DNA of 64,000 nucleotides from Oscillospiraceae bacterium (lineage in GTDB: Bacteria > Bacillota > Clostridia > Oscillospirales > Oscillospiraceae), in assembly GCA_017458335.1 (NCBI GenBank), contig JAFTFT010000023.1, positions 17,853-81,852 of the forward strand, given 5' to 3'. Made by a program: the position numbers and the translations under genes. The notes beneath the pieces are model-generated. The model saw only the letters and a program-made list of their open reading frames with translations. It did not search any database and was not told where the DNA came from. Positions 8,893 through 16,355 of this stretch are shown here, in pieces. The number at the start of each line of letters is the position of its first letter. Within the stretch, counting starts at the first letter, position 1.

Positions 8893-9399
8893 TTATCTGC
8901 CGCGGACAGCTGTATTGGCTTCAGCGTAGCCCTTCCATGCGAAGAGCGGGGTCTCAGCTTCGTCACCGAAGACCTTTTTTACTTCCATGATGTAGAGATT
9001 GTGATCTCCGGTTTCCTCATACCGAACGAGCTTCCCGACAACCGCGGCAGTGCAGTGTACGGGAACCTGAATGTCTGTACCCTCAAGAGATTTGAGTTCA
9101 ATTCCAAACTTTTCAGCCTTGTCGACCTTGCCGCCGTTAGTGGAACCGCAGCCCAGGATATAGGATTCGCAGCCGACAGCGGGAATGGCGATTACAGCCT
9201 CACCTGTTTCACGAATCCTCTCTCCGCCATGTGAGGCATGGTTGATTGCAACGGCGAAAAGATTCGGATTAAAGGAAAGCGGCATCCACCACGAAATTGT
9301 AGAGAGGTTCGTTGTGCCATCGGCCTTTTTTGTGCAGACCAGTGTCAACGGATTGGGAGAAGTGAGTCCTGTCATCTGGCGAAAGCTGATTTCTTTCAT
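8893..9399 (-). CDS. Flavin reductase-like FMN-binding protein
   Basis: This 168-residue protein has the flavin reductase/FMN-binding split-barrel pattern: TSPNPLTLVCTKKADGTTNL, SWWMPLSFNPNLFAVAINHA and ETGEAVIAIP in the first 80 residues. Members hold FMN and reduce flavins or small ligands with NAD(P)H. Start choice: a GTG 15 bases upstream lies inside the GGAGG ribosome site, while the ATG at 9399 has an 8-base spacer, so the start is set at 9399. No signal peptide. Directly upstream is the remnant of an Fe-S aldo/keto reductase (9424-9603); the two may once have formed an operon. Substrate unknown. Confidence 0.85.
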   Translation of the reverse strand: MKEISFRQMTGLTSPNPLTLVCTKKADGTTNLSTISWWMPLSFNPNLFAVAINHASHGGERIRETGEAVIAIPAVGCESYILGCGSTNGGKVDKAEKFGIELKSLEGTDIQVPVHCTAAVVGKLVRYEETGDHNLYIMEVKKVFGDEAETPLFAWKGYAEANTAVRGR

Positions 9400-9423
9400 T
9401 GTGTTAACCTCCACTGTTTTAAT

Positions 9424-9603
9424 TTAATGATCAAAGCATTCAGAAACCTTTTTCATGTTTTCAATGATGGGCAGATGCTGGGGACAGATTCCTTCACACT
9501 GACCGCAGGCAATGCAGTCACCGGCACGGCCATGGCTTTGCGCTATGAGGGCTCTAAACAGTGTACTTAATGTTTTCGACTGATCCGTTCCGGGCAGCGG
9601 CAT
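9424..9603 (-). pseudogene. C-terminal remnant of a 4Fe-4S aldo/keto reductase
   Basis: A 59-codon frame running ATG to TAA. Its last ~32 codons give CIACGQCEGICPQHLPI plus a closing helix, which closely resembles the C-terminal ferredoxin-like end of Fe-S aldo/keto reductases. The TIM barrel that should precede it (about 280 residues) is absent, and upstream DNA is non-coding. It is therefore best read as a truncated gene. It could instead be a tiny single-cluster ferredoxin, but no ribosome site is clear and one cysteine cluster of this type normally belongs to the larger protein. Confidence 0.6.
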
Positions 9604-9720
9604 TCGTTTTTGCTCAGAAAAGTACGATTTTTTATACTATCACACAATGCACGCAACGATTATGCACCCAGCCGCAATTTTGAGACAACGCCTTTTCTGC
9701 CTGATGACGAATTTCATCGT

Positions 9721-10629
9721 TTAGATCCACCACTCCGGAGTCAATTCACCAAGAGTCATAATCCGTTCTGTCTTGTAATCCAGCATGATTTCGATGTGCT
9801 GACAGCTTTCCGGCATCAGCTGCACCATCAGTTCACGGCAGGCTCCACAGGGTGCGCCGGTTTTACCGTTCGGCATGATGGCCAGCACCTTCTGTATGTC
9901 CTGCTCTCCATTCGTGATCATATTGAAGATCGCATTTCGCTCGGCGCAGATCCCCAGCGTAGAGCATGTGTCAACGCAGACGCCGGTATAGATTCGACCG
10001 GAAACAGCCAGAATCGCCGCAGCCACACCGCCTGCTTCCACATATTCAGAAATCTTTCTGCCGTTCTGCACCGCTTTTGCCGCTGCATACAGCCGGTCCC
10101 ACTGCCACTGGTCTTTTGTCATACTGCTTACATGCCCGGTACGCTTCTCATGCATCAGAGGGGCATCCACGCCCTCGGATTTCCACTGATAACGGAATCC
10201 GCACTTTTCCTGCACGCGCCTTGATTTTGAATTGCCTTCATAATAGCCGACCCAGACCTTCGTCATGCCGATCTCCTCAAAAGCGTGACGGAGGATTTCT
10301 TTTACCGCCTCCGGCATAATACCCTGTCCCCAGAATGGCTTCCCGAGCCAGTAACCGAGCTCGCACTCATCGTCGCGGTCGGTCATATCGGTGTGGCCGT
10401 TCAGCTTCAGTTCAATCGCACCGATGGCTTTTTCATCTGTTTTCAGACAGATGGCATATGCTTCTTTGCCTTGAAAGACGTTCCTGATCACATTCCGGCT
10501 CTCATCAACGCTCTGATGCGGCGGCCATCCGGCAATCGGACCGACATCCGGGTCTTTGGCGTATTCATATAAGTTCTCCGCGTCGCTGTCCTCCCAGCGG
10601 CGCAGGAGCAATCGTTCCGTTTTTAGCAT
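9721..10629 (-). CDS. GNAT acetyltransferase / cytidine deaminase-like fusion
   Basis: A 302-residue two-domain protein. Residues 1-165 form a RimJ/RimL-type GNAT acetyltransferase (ERLLLRRWEDSD, then the acetyl-CoA loop WGQGIMPEAV near 100-109). Residues ~170-302 form a cytidine-deaminase fold with CAE at 228-230 and PCGAC at 260-264, giving zinc ligands C228, C261 and C264 and catalytic E230. The deaminase half resembles blasticidin-S deaminase in layout, including the late GELTPEWW block. Both halves look catalytically complete. The reading frame is continuous, so this is a true fusion, not a frameshift. An aminoglycoside/nucleoside-antibiotic inactivation or nucleoside-salvage role is possible but is inference. 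Transcription probably starts at the promoter 10739-10767. Confidence 0.85.
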   Translation of the reverse strand: MLKTERLLLRRWEDSDAENLYEYAKDPDVGPIAGWPPHQSVDESRNVIRNVFQGKEAYAICLKTDEKAIGAIELKLNGHTDMTDRDDECELGYWLGKPFWGQGIMPEAVKEILRHAFEEIGMTKVWVGYYEGNSKSRRVQEKCGFRYQWKSEGVDAPLMHEKRTGHVSSMTKDQWQWDRLYAAAKAVQNGRKISEYVEAGGVAAAILAVSGRIYTGVCVDTCSTLGICAERNAIFNMITNGEQDIQKVLAIMPNGKTGAPCGACRELMVQLMPESCQHIEIMLDYKTERIMTLGELTPEWWI

Positions 10630-10738
10630 CTCTTTTTAGCATCTCTTTATATGGTTGTATCAGATAGCCACCGCTTCAAAAGGGCGGATGGTATCGATCT
10701 CTTTTGCAGATCTTTTCCGTCTCTTTATCATGGTCAGC

Positions 10739-10767
10739 ATGATACCCGTTGTGCGTGTATATGTCAA
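10739..10767 (-). promoter_or_regulatory. Promoter of the GNAT/deaminase gene
   Basis: Minus strand: TTGACA (10762-10767), 17-base spacer, TATCAT (10739-10744). It leaves a leader of about 100 bases before the ATG at 10629. The sequence before the start contains a short imperfect repeat (AGAGATGCTAAAA twice). Confidence 0.7.
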
Positions 10768-10807
10768 GCAGGCATATTCCCATCCTTCATTTTAAAGTGG
10801 TAATTCC

Positions 10808-11590
10808 CTATCCCAGCGCCACATCCAAGGCCATCATCAGACTGAATCCGACGGCAAAGGCGATGACGCCGATATTGGAATGCTCTCCCGCTGACATCTC
10901 CGGAATCAGCTCCTCCACAACTACATAAAGCATGGCGCCGGCGGCGAAGGACAGCAGGTACGGCATGGCAGGCACGATCAGCCCTACCAGGGCTATCGTC
11001 ATGGCGCCGAACAGCGGTTCCACGGCGCCCGACAGGAGGCCCAGCCAGAAGGACCTGCTTCTGCTTTTTCCTTCCGCATACAGCGGCATGGAGATGATCG
11101 CGCCTTCCGGAAAGTTCTGGATCGCGATGCCGAGGGTCAGCGCCAGCGCCCCGCCCGCGCTGATCAGGCCGGAGCCGGAGAGAAGCCCTGCGTACACAAC
11201 GCCCACCGCCATCCCCTCCGGGATGTTGTGGAGGGTTACCGCCAGAACCATCATCGTGATCCGCGCCAGATGGTTTTTCGGGCCCTCTGTCTGGTTGGCC
11301 GCACGATGCAGATGCGGGATGATGTGGTCCAGCAGGAGCATGAAGGCAATTCCGGCCCAGAAGCCGAGAAACGCCGGGAGGAAAGCCAGCCGGCCTTTGG
11401 CGGCGGACTGATCAATGGCCGGAACGATCAGGCTCCAGATCGACGCCGCCACCATGACACCCGCTGCAAAGCCGTTCAGTGCCCGCTGAACGCCGCGCTT
11501 CAAATCCCTGCGAAGGAAAAAGACGCAGGCGGCCCCGGCTGTCGTGCCGATAAAAGGGATGAGTAGTCCCATCATGACTGTTTTGATCAT
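10808..11590 (-). CDS. ZIP-family metal transporter
   Basis: This 260-residue membrane protein has about eight hydrophobic segments. The ZIP metal-site helices IV and V are plain: HNIPEGMAVGVVYAG near residue 122 and NFPEGAIISMPL near 160. A histidine-containing loop (DHIIPHLHRAAN) lies before them. GufA/ZupT-like members import zinc, iron or manganese. The ATG has GAGAGG 8 bases upstream. It is a single-gene unit under a near-consensus promoter (11658-11686) with an 18-base perfect palindrome at the transcription start (11633-11650), which suggests control by a metalloregulator. Metal preference cannot be read from the sequence. Confidence 0.92.
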   Translation of the reverse strand: MIKTVMMGLLIPFIGTTAGAACVFFLRRDLKRGVQRALNGFAAGVMVAASIWSLIVPAIDQSAAKGRLAFLPAFLGFWAGIAFMLLLDHIIPHLHRAANQTEGPKNHLARITMMVLAVTLHNIPEGMAVGVVYAGLLSGSGLISAGGALALTLGIAIQNFPEGAIISMPLYAEGKSRSRSFWLGLLSGAVEPLFGAMTIALVGLIVPAMPYLLSFAAGAMLYVVVEELIPEMSAGEHSNIGVIAFAVGFSLMMALDVALG

Positions 11591-11632
11591 ACAGTTGTCC
11601 TCTCATTCATAAATTACAGGATGAGGCGAAGA

Positions 11633-11650
11633 AGTTAGATATATCTAACT
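11633..11650. promoter_or_regulatory. Palindromic operator of the ZIP transporter
   Basis: Perfect 18-base palindrome AGTTAGATATATCTAACT, starting 7 bases downstream of the -10 box and so covering the transcription start. The TTAG...CTAA arms resemble operators of DtxR/MntR-type metalloregulators; the regulator is not in the window. Confidence 0.7.
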
Positions 11651-11657
11651 GCCTGTC

Positions 11658-11686
11658 ATTATAGTCCTTTCCCGGAAGAAAAGCAA
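11658..11686 (-). promoter_or_regulatory. Promoter of the ZIP transporter
   Basis: Minus strand: TTGCTT (11681-11686), 17-base spacer, perfect TATAAT (11658-11663). Confidence 0.8.
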
Positions 11687-11735
11687 GAGGAAAATGTATC
11701 GCAGCCCTCGCAGATGCAGCCGGCGCCGGATGAAG

Positions 11736-11771
11736 CAGCCCGAAGTGAGCTTTCTTTCTCACTTCGGGCTG
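11736..11771 (-). terminator. Hairpin between OYE-type gene and ZIP promoter
   Basis: Perfect 14-base stem CAGCCCGAAGTGAG (11736-11749) with CTCACTTCGGGCTG (11758-11771). It follows the stop of the gene ending at 11808. The T-tract on the minus side is poor, so strength is uncertain. Confidence 0.6.
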
Positions 11772-11807
11772 TTTCGGTATTTTTATGATGGTTCCTTTGC
11801 CGCAGGT

Positions 11808-14027
11808 TTATACCGCACGGCCGGCATCATTGCCTCCGCGGATCGCCAGCGCGATGTTGAACGGTGCCGCGCAGTCGCCGATGGCATAGGTTTCCTCTAC
11901 GGAAATCCCGTCCAGCAGGCTGGTATCCGGAAGCATATCCGCCGCGTTCACGACAGCGTCGCAGGGGATCTGGGTCTCGAGCCCGGTTTCCAGTACAACC
12001 GTCGCGATGCCGTCCTTCACGCTCTTGATGGAAGACTCCGGATACGCATTGAAGCCGAGCGCATAGAGCGCCGTCGTCATCATACGCTTTGCGTGCTGAG
12101 ACTGCTGGATATCCAGTTCGTCCGCGGTATTGGGGGTAATCATGGTGACGTGCTTCTTGTGCACCGTGAGCCAGAGCGCCGTGTCAAAGGCCTGTGCATT
12201 GGAGCCGTAAACGATCACATTGTCGCCCGTTTCGTCAAACATGAAGCGCTCAATATCGATCACGGGAACGTCGCCGTCCACCTCAAGGGTGTCGCGGAGT
12301 CCGCCTGTGGCCAGGATGACGGCATCGGGTGCTTCCTCTTCAATGAGCTCTTTGGTCACCTCGGTTCCGGTCTTGACGGTGACGCCGGTGACTTCAAGCT
12401 GACGGATCAGATACTTCTTCAGATCCTGCAGGTTCTCATGCGGGCCCTTGACCATGGCGGCGAAGTCCAGCATGAAGCCAAGCGTTCCCCGCTTTTCGTA
12501 CAGCGTGACGTCATGTCCGCGCAGAGCCGCCACGCGGGCCGCTTCCATGCCGGCCGGGCCGCCGCCGATGACCATGACCTTCTTCTTGGTCTCCGCCTCG
12601 GGAATCTCATAGGTTGCCGGGCCGCCTTCACGCATGACTCTCTGGGTCAGCGCGTTGACACGGCAGTAGCAGAACATGGCGTTCATCTCATTGGAGCCGG
12701 AATGGCAGTGCAGACAGCGGGTGCAGGGGGCAATTTCGTCGATGCGGCCCTCGCGCAGCTTGTTGACGTATTCCATGTCGACCGTCAGCGGACGGTTCAT
12801 CAGGAAGAAGTCCAGTTTTCCATCCTCCAGTGCCTTTTCGAAGAAATCGGGTGCATGGGCCGGATCCATATAGGTCACCGCACCCACCGGGATCCCCAGT
12901 TCCTTCTTATAGCGCGCCGCAATGTCCAATGCGATACCGCAGCCGCTGGTGTTGCCGATGGCCGCGCCCTGGAAGTTGCGGCTGAAGTCATACTGGGTGC
13001 CGAAGCCTGTCGCGCCCTCGACTCCGTTGAGAATGAAGTACAGGTCTGCCGCAAACTGCGCCACGTGGTGGCCGAGGGGTCCGATGCGCAGATGCATGGA
13101 GTCGCAGCCCGCCTTCTCGAAGAGCTTGGCCGCCGCGATTCCTTCCTCGATCATGAACGCCTTGGTATGCGGGGTTGTGACATCGGTGTCCAGGGTCATG
13201 ATGGTCGGGTTGTTCGCGATGTTGTCGTTTTCCTCAATGCAGTCGATCAGGCACTGGACCGTCATATCCGGACAGTCTGCCTTCAGCTGGGTCAGAATCT
13301 CCGTGACAAAGCGGGCCCGATTTTCGATGCTCTTTCCGCCGTACTCGTCCTCACGGGTGTTGTGGAAGCGGGAGAGGAAATGCGCCGGCATATTGAATCC
13401 CGCACAGTTGAACTCGATGACCTTGAATCCGACACCGTAAAGGCCCTCGGCGACCTGAATCATCCGGGCCTGTCTGGCGTGGATCTCCTCCACCGTCATT
13501 TCGTTCTCTCCCATGCCGAAACCGGAAACCTGATAGCCGAGGACCGCGCCGTATTCCGCGCAGCCTTTGACGAGCTTGTCCAGATACTCCAGAGTTTCCG
13601 CGTCATACTCCCCGCTCTCCGGGATTTCGAGGAAGTCGATCGTTTCGACGAAAATCAGCTCCACACCGCCCTTGGCGAGATTGAAATAATACTGGAGCAG
13701 TTCGTCGGTCTTGCCGGCGAGGTAAGCCGCGGAGCCGGCCGCGGATTTCACCATGCGGTGATTCAGGCTGACATTCCCGATCTTGAAGGGTGAGAACAGG
13801 GTTTTGAGTTCCATGTCGGCGGTGCGGAATTCCGCCTCATCCAGCTGCGGATTGAGATAGGCCTGGGGGATCTTATCCAATGTCTTCAGGGTTTCCGCCG
13901 GTGTCAGGGCTTCCCCTTCTGCCGCGGCCGGCGCCGTAAAGCCCGGAATCACGCTCATCGCGCCGACGCTGACCGCGCCGGCCGTGATTCCTTTCAAAAA
14001 GTCTCTGCGTGAAATATTGTTTGCCAT
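11808..14027 (-). CDS. Tat-exported OYE-type flavin/Fe-S oxidoreductase
   Basis: A 739-residue enzyme of the 2,4-dienoyl-CoA reductase/BaiCD-like family. Order: Tat signal with SRRDFLK at residues 6-12 and an AAA-rich cleavage region by ~36; an OYE TIM barrel (FMN) at ~65-420; a 4Fe-4S cysteine cluster (CTRCLHCHSG, then CYCRVNA) near 425-455; and a C-terminal FAD/NAD(P) module starting KKVMVIGGGPAGMEAARVAA. In this family electrons run NAD(P)H to FAD to Fe-S to FMN and reduce activated C=C bonds. Export in a folded, cofactor-loaded form is implied by the Tat motif; soluble relatives lack it. Two paralogues lie at 25404-30263. It is transcribed alone from 14077-14105. Substrate unknown; electrons outside the cell would need a donor other than NADH. 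Confidence 0.9.
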   Translation of the reverse strand: MANNISRRDFLKGITAGAVSVGAMSVIPGFTAPAAAEGEALTPAETLKTLDKIPQAYLNPQLDEAEFRTADMELKTLFSPFKIGNVSLNHRMVKSAAGSAAYLAGKTDELLQYYFNLAKGGVELIFVETIDFLEIPESGEYDAETLEYLDKLVKGCAEYGAVLGYQVSGFGMGENEMTVEEIHARQARMIQVAEGLYGVGFKVIEFNCAGFNMPAHFLSRFHNTREDEYGGKSIENRARFVTEILTQLKADCPDMTVQCLIDCIEENDNIANNPTIMTLDTDVTTPHTKAFMIEEGIAAAKLFEKAGCDSMHLRIGPLGHHVAQFAADLYFILNGVEGATGFGTQYDFSRNFQGAAIGNTSGCGIALDIAARYKKELGIPVGAVTYMDPAHAPDFFEKALEDGKLDFFLMNRPLTVDMEYVNKLREGRIDEIAPCTRCLHCHSGSNEMNAMFCYCRVNALTQRVMREGGPATYEIPEAETKKKVMVIGGGPAGMEAARVAALRGHDVTLYEKRGTLGFMLDFAAMVKGPHENLQDLKKYLIRQLEVTGVTVKTGTEVTKELIEEEAPDAVILATGGLRDTLEVDGDVPVIDIERFMFDETGDNVIVYGSNAQAFDTALWLTVHKKHVTMITPNTADELDIQQSQHAKRMMTTALYALGFNAYPESSIKSVKDGIATVVLETGLETQIPCDAVVNAADMLPDTSLLDGISVEETYAIGDCAAPFNIALAIRGGNDAGRAV

Positions 14028-14076
14028 AGCATTCTTCCTTTCTTCGTTTGTTTTTATGCATACAGGTGATGTTTAT

Positions 14077-14105
14077 ATTGTAACATGACAATCCTATGAT
14101 GGCAA
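14077..14105 (-). promoter_or_regulatory. Promoter of the OYE-type gene at 11808-14027
   Basis: Minus strand: TTGCCA (14100-14105), 17-base spacer, TACAAT (14077-14082), about 50 bases before the ATG, which has an AAAGGAAG ribosome site. Confidence 0.65.
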
Positions 14106-14207
14106 TAAAATGCGGCTGAAAACAATGGTGCTGAAGCCACGGCCCCTCGCTTGCAGACATTCCGACAGCTCGAGGTGATCTTTCCCCTTCCGCGTTTTCC
14201 GCTTCTG

Positions 14208-14216
14208 TGGTATACT
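14208..14216 (+). promoter_or_regulatory. Extended -10 promoter of the lipoprotein gene
   Basis: TGG-TATACT forms an extended -10 element at 14208-14216. The -35 match is weak. It lies about 60 bases before the ATG at 14276. Confidence 0.5.
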
Positions 14217-14275
14217 TGAAGCAGCATGAGAAACCTCACGTTAAACCGGTCGAGAAAGTAAGGACGGTATAATGA

Positions 14276-14728
14276 ATGAAACGACTGTTTATCCTTTTTC
14301 TGGTATTATCCCTTCTCACTGCCTGTGGGAAAGCGGCTGTCTCCTCTGACCAGATCCGTGACAACATCATCAATGAGGTAGTCTCCTACCATCCCGGTAC
14401 AGCCGGAAGCTCTCTTAAGCAGGCGCTCGCCGCTGCCAATGTGCTGCGCTTTGCCACGGAGCAGAAGCTCAGCAGGAATGACTGCAAAACTGCCTTTGAA
14501 AAGGCCTGGAGTGAGACGGATGAAGAATCACAGAAATACTTTCGGGAAAACTATGAGGGCTTATCCTGGCTGATTACAAGTGCTTTCTCCGATTATGATT
14601 CCGTCAGCGGCGTATTCGAAGACGCCGGAGCTGCGGAGATCATGAGGACGGCATTGGGCCAGGCCGACGCGGAAAAGGACTGGGACGAGCTGAATACTGT
14701 GATCGAAGATGTTCTGAGCAGGTCATAA
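14276..14728 (+). CDS. Small lipoprotein of unknown function
   Basis: A 150-residue predicted lipoprotein: a short basic start (MKR), hydrophobic stretch and lipobox LLTAC with the lipidated cysteine at residue 17. The mature part is helical and acidic, with no motif I recognise. An ATG 4 bases upstream is in another frame. The ribosome site is weak (AAGTAAGG). It is a single-gene unit with a strong terminator whose loop contains the stop codon. It faces away from the OYE-type gene. Function unknown. Confidence 0.75.
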   Translation: MKRLFILFLVLSLLTACGKAAVSSDQIRDNIINEVVSYHPGTAGSSLKQALAAANVLRFATEQKLSRNDCKTAFEKAWSETDEESQKYFRENYEGLSWLITSAFSDYDSVSGVFEDAGAAEIMRTALGQADAEKDWDELNTVIEDVLSRS

Positions 14729-14744
14729 GACCTGCTCCTTTTTT
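14716..14744 (+). terminator. Terminator of the small lipoprotein gene
   Basis: Stem GAGCAGGTC (14716-14724) pairs with GACCTGCTC (14729-14737), then CTTTTTT. The TAA stop codon lies in the loop. Confidence 0.9.
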
Positions 14745-14757
14745 CTGCTTTCTCGGT

Positions 14758-16137
14758 TCAGACATACAGGTCATCCAAAGGGATGAAAATCATGCTCTCC
14801 GTCGGGTCACATTGAAATCCCGAGCGAGAGAAAAACCCATACTTGTAACAATTCAGCCCCGTAGCCTGTACCTGCTTCATCTCTTCATGAATCATTGCGA
14901 GCGTCAGCGGATCCTTCCGGAACTTCGATTCATAAAAGATATAGCCCTGCGGATCTTCCGTTACCGTGTCAAATTCTCCGTTGGTTCGGGTTTTGGGATC
15001 GTCATAATAATACTTCCCTATCCTGTCAAACGGCGGTTCAATCTTCCCTGCCCGATTCTGACGGATCAGGTACTGTTTGCAGACGGTCTCAAAGATCCTC
15101 GGAACATACTGGGTCTCAAAGTCTTCATGGATATAGCGGTCGTAGAACACGTCTTCATCCAGTACATTCCGCTGAGAGAGGAATCGAAAGATATAACGGT
15201 AATAAAACAGGGACAGATTATCCACAATGAAATATCCTGACTTCCGTCGATTATCCGCTTCATTGATCGGGGCCTGTTTTTCTACGACCTGCATGCTGAT
15301 GAGCTTTTCCAGCACATCGATCAGTGTTGGGCCGCTTGTGACATGAGACTGTGACAGCAGGTCGCTGTACTTTGAAAACCCCTTCGACAGGGCCTCGAAG
15401 ACTTCATTCGCATTGGAGATTTTGGAGATTTCAGATCTCAGATACATCGATACTTCGTTTTCCAGCCGTGAACCGGGAGATGAGATCAATTCCTGAATAT
15501 TCTCCCTGACGGTGAGAGACGAGTCGATCTGTCGATTGTAATACGGGATGCCTCCGAACACACTGTACAGCCGCACCCTGTCCTCCGATGAGTAGCCGGG
15601 GTAAAACAGTGCAGATTCATAATAATCCATTGGCTCCAGATCGATGATGAGGTCCATACGGCCGTAGAGGGGATTCTCCCTGGCCAGCAGAGACTTCATT
15701 GTATCCACATAGGATCCGCAGATCACCAGCTTCAATCTGCTTGTGTCTTTATACCGGTCAATCAGGGACTGCAGAACACTGTCCATTCCTTTGACCGTTT
15801 CCCGGAGATACGGGTATTCATCCAGCACAAGGACCAGTTCTTCCTGCTCTCCACGACGGAAGAGATAATCCAGGAGCATCTCCATACCGGAAAAGCCCAG
15901 TGCGGGAAGCCGGAGCTGTTCCGAGATCAGCGCAGACAGACTCTCCACATTGTTCATCTCTGTCGTTTGCTTGCACTCATAATAGAGCTGCAATGTTTCC
16001 GTCTTTTTCAGGCATTGCTTGATCAGTTCACTCTTTCCGACTCTGCGCCGCCCATAAATCAATGCAGCCTGTAAGCTGTTTTTCGCCAGCATACGATTCA
16101 GTTTCTTCTGCTGCTGTTCCCGTCCATAGAATTTCAT
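14758..16137 (-). CDS. Archaeal-type AAA ATPase with DUF234-like C-terminus
   Basis: A 459-residue P-loop protein: MKFYGREQQQKKLNRML opening, Walker A YGRRRVGKSELI near residue 30-40, Walker B LVLVLDEYPYL near 110, and a C-terminal nuclease-like or DUF234 region after ~residue 330. Members are common in archaea and anaerobes and often lack a known role; some belong to mobile or defence loci. An upstream in-frame ATG (16203) is rejected because GGAGGTGA lies 8 bases before the ATG at 16137. The promoter 16175-16203 and two 36-base operator repeats flank this start, one covering the ribosome site. Single-gene unit. Biochemical role unknown. Confidence 0.85.
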   Translation of the reverse strand: MKFYGREQQQKKLNRMLAKNSLQAALIYGRRRVGKSELIKQCLKKTETLQLYYECKQTTEMNNVESLSALISEQLRLPALGFSGMEMLLDYLFRRGEQEELVLVLDEYPYLRETVKGMDSVLQSLIDRYKDTSRLKLVICGSYVDTMKSLLARENPLYGRMDLIIDLEPMDYYESALFYPGYSSEDRVRLYSVFGGIPYYNRQIDSSLTVRENIQELISSPGSRLENEVSMYLRSEISKISNANEVFEALSKGFSKYSDLLSQSHVTSGPTLIDVLEKLISMQVVEKQAPINEADNRRKSGYFIVDNLSLFYYRYIFRFLSQRNVLDEDVFYDRYIHEDFETQYVPRIFETVCKQYLIRQNRAGKIEPPFDRIGKYYYDDPKTRTNGEFDTVTEDPQGYIFYESKFRKDPLTLAMIHEEMKQVQATGLNCYKYGFFSRSGFQCDPTESMIFIPLDDLYV

Positions 16138-16140
16138 TTG

Positions 16141-16176
16141 TTCGGTCACCTCCGACTCGGTTTGATCCGAATTAAA
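16141..16176. promoter_or_regulatory. Operator repeat 1 of the ATPase gene
   Basis: A 36-base unit with four TCGG/CCGA half-sites: TTCGG at its left end, CCGACTCGGT in the middle and CCGAATTAA at the right end. It covers the ribosome binding site and the transcription start and touches the -10 box. Confidence 0.65.
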
Positions 16177-16203
16177 TATAACATGCGCACCCGAAAAGTG
16201 CAA
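16175..16203 (-). promoter_or_regulatory. Promoter of the ATPase gene
   Basis: Minus strand: TTGCAC (16198-16203), 17-base spacer, TATATT (16175-16180). It is bracketed by the two operator repeats. Confidence 0.7.
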
Positions 16204-16210
16204 GAATTAA

Positions 16211-16246
16211 TTCGGCTGCAACCGACTCGGTCGCAACCGAATTAAT
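16211..16246. promoter_or_regulatory. Operator repeat 2 of the ATPase gene
   Basis: Second copy of the 36-base unit: TTCGG, central CCGACTCGGT and terminal CCGAATTAA are identical to repeat 1 while the linkers differ. Starts are 70 bases apart. Its arms AATTAATTCGG and CCGAATTAATT also form a large dyad. Confidence 0.65.
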
Positions 16247-16294
16247 TTGCCAGTAATCTTAATTTCATTTTTTCGCAAAGGCATGCAAGCAAAG

Positions 16295-16336
16295 AGCAGG
16301 ATGTTTTCAAGGTTCTTCACTTGAACGCATCCTGCT
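16295..16336 (-). terminator. Hairpin after the histidine kinase gene
   Basis: Inverted repeat AGCAGGATG (16295-16303) with CATCCTGCT (16328-16336); the inner TTCAAG/CTTGAA also pairs. It lies 20 bases past the kinase stop; the T-tract is weak. Confidence 0.5.
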
Positions 16337-16355
16337 TTTGTTGTCCATTGATTAT

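Noticed and set aside
9238-9570. Plus-strand frame opposite the flavin reductase and the Fe-S remnant
   Set aside because: It reads across the opposite strand of recognised coding sequence and carries no motif.
16211-16246. CRISPR-like or insertion-sequence end repeats near the ATPase
   Set aside because: Only two copies, placed exactly around a promoter, with no spacer pattern, cas gene or transposase.
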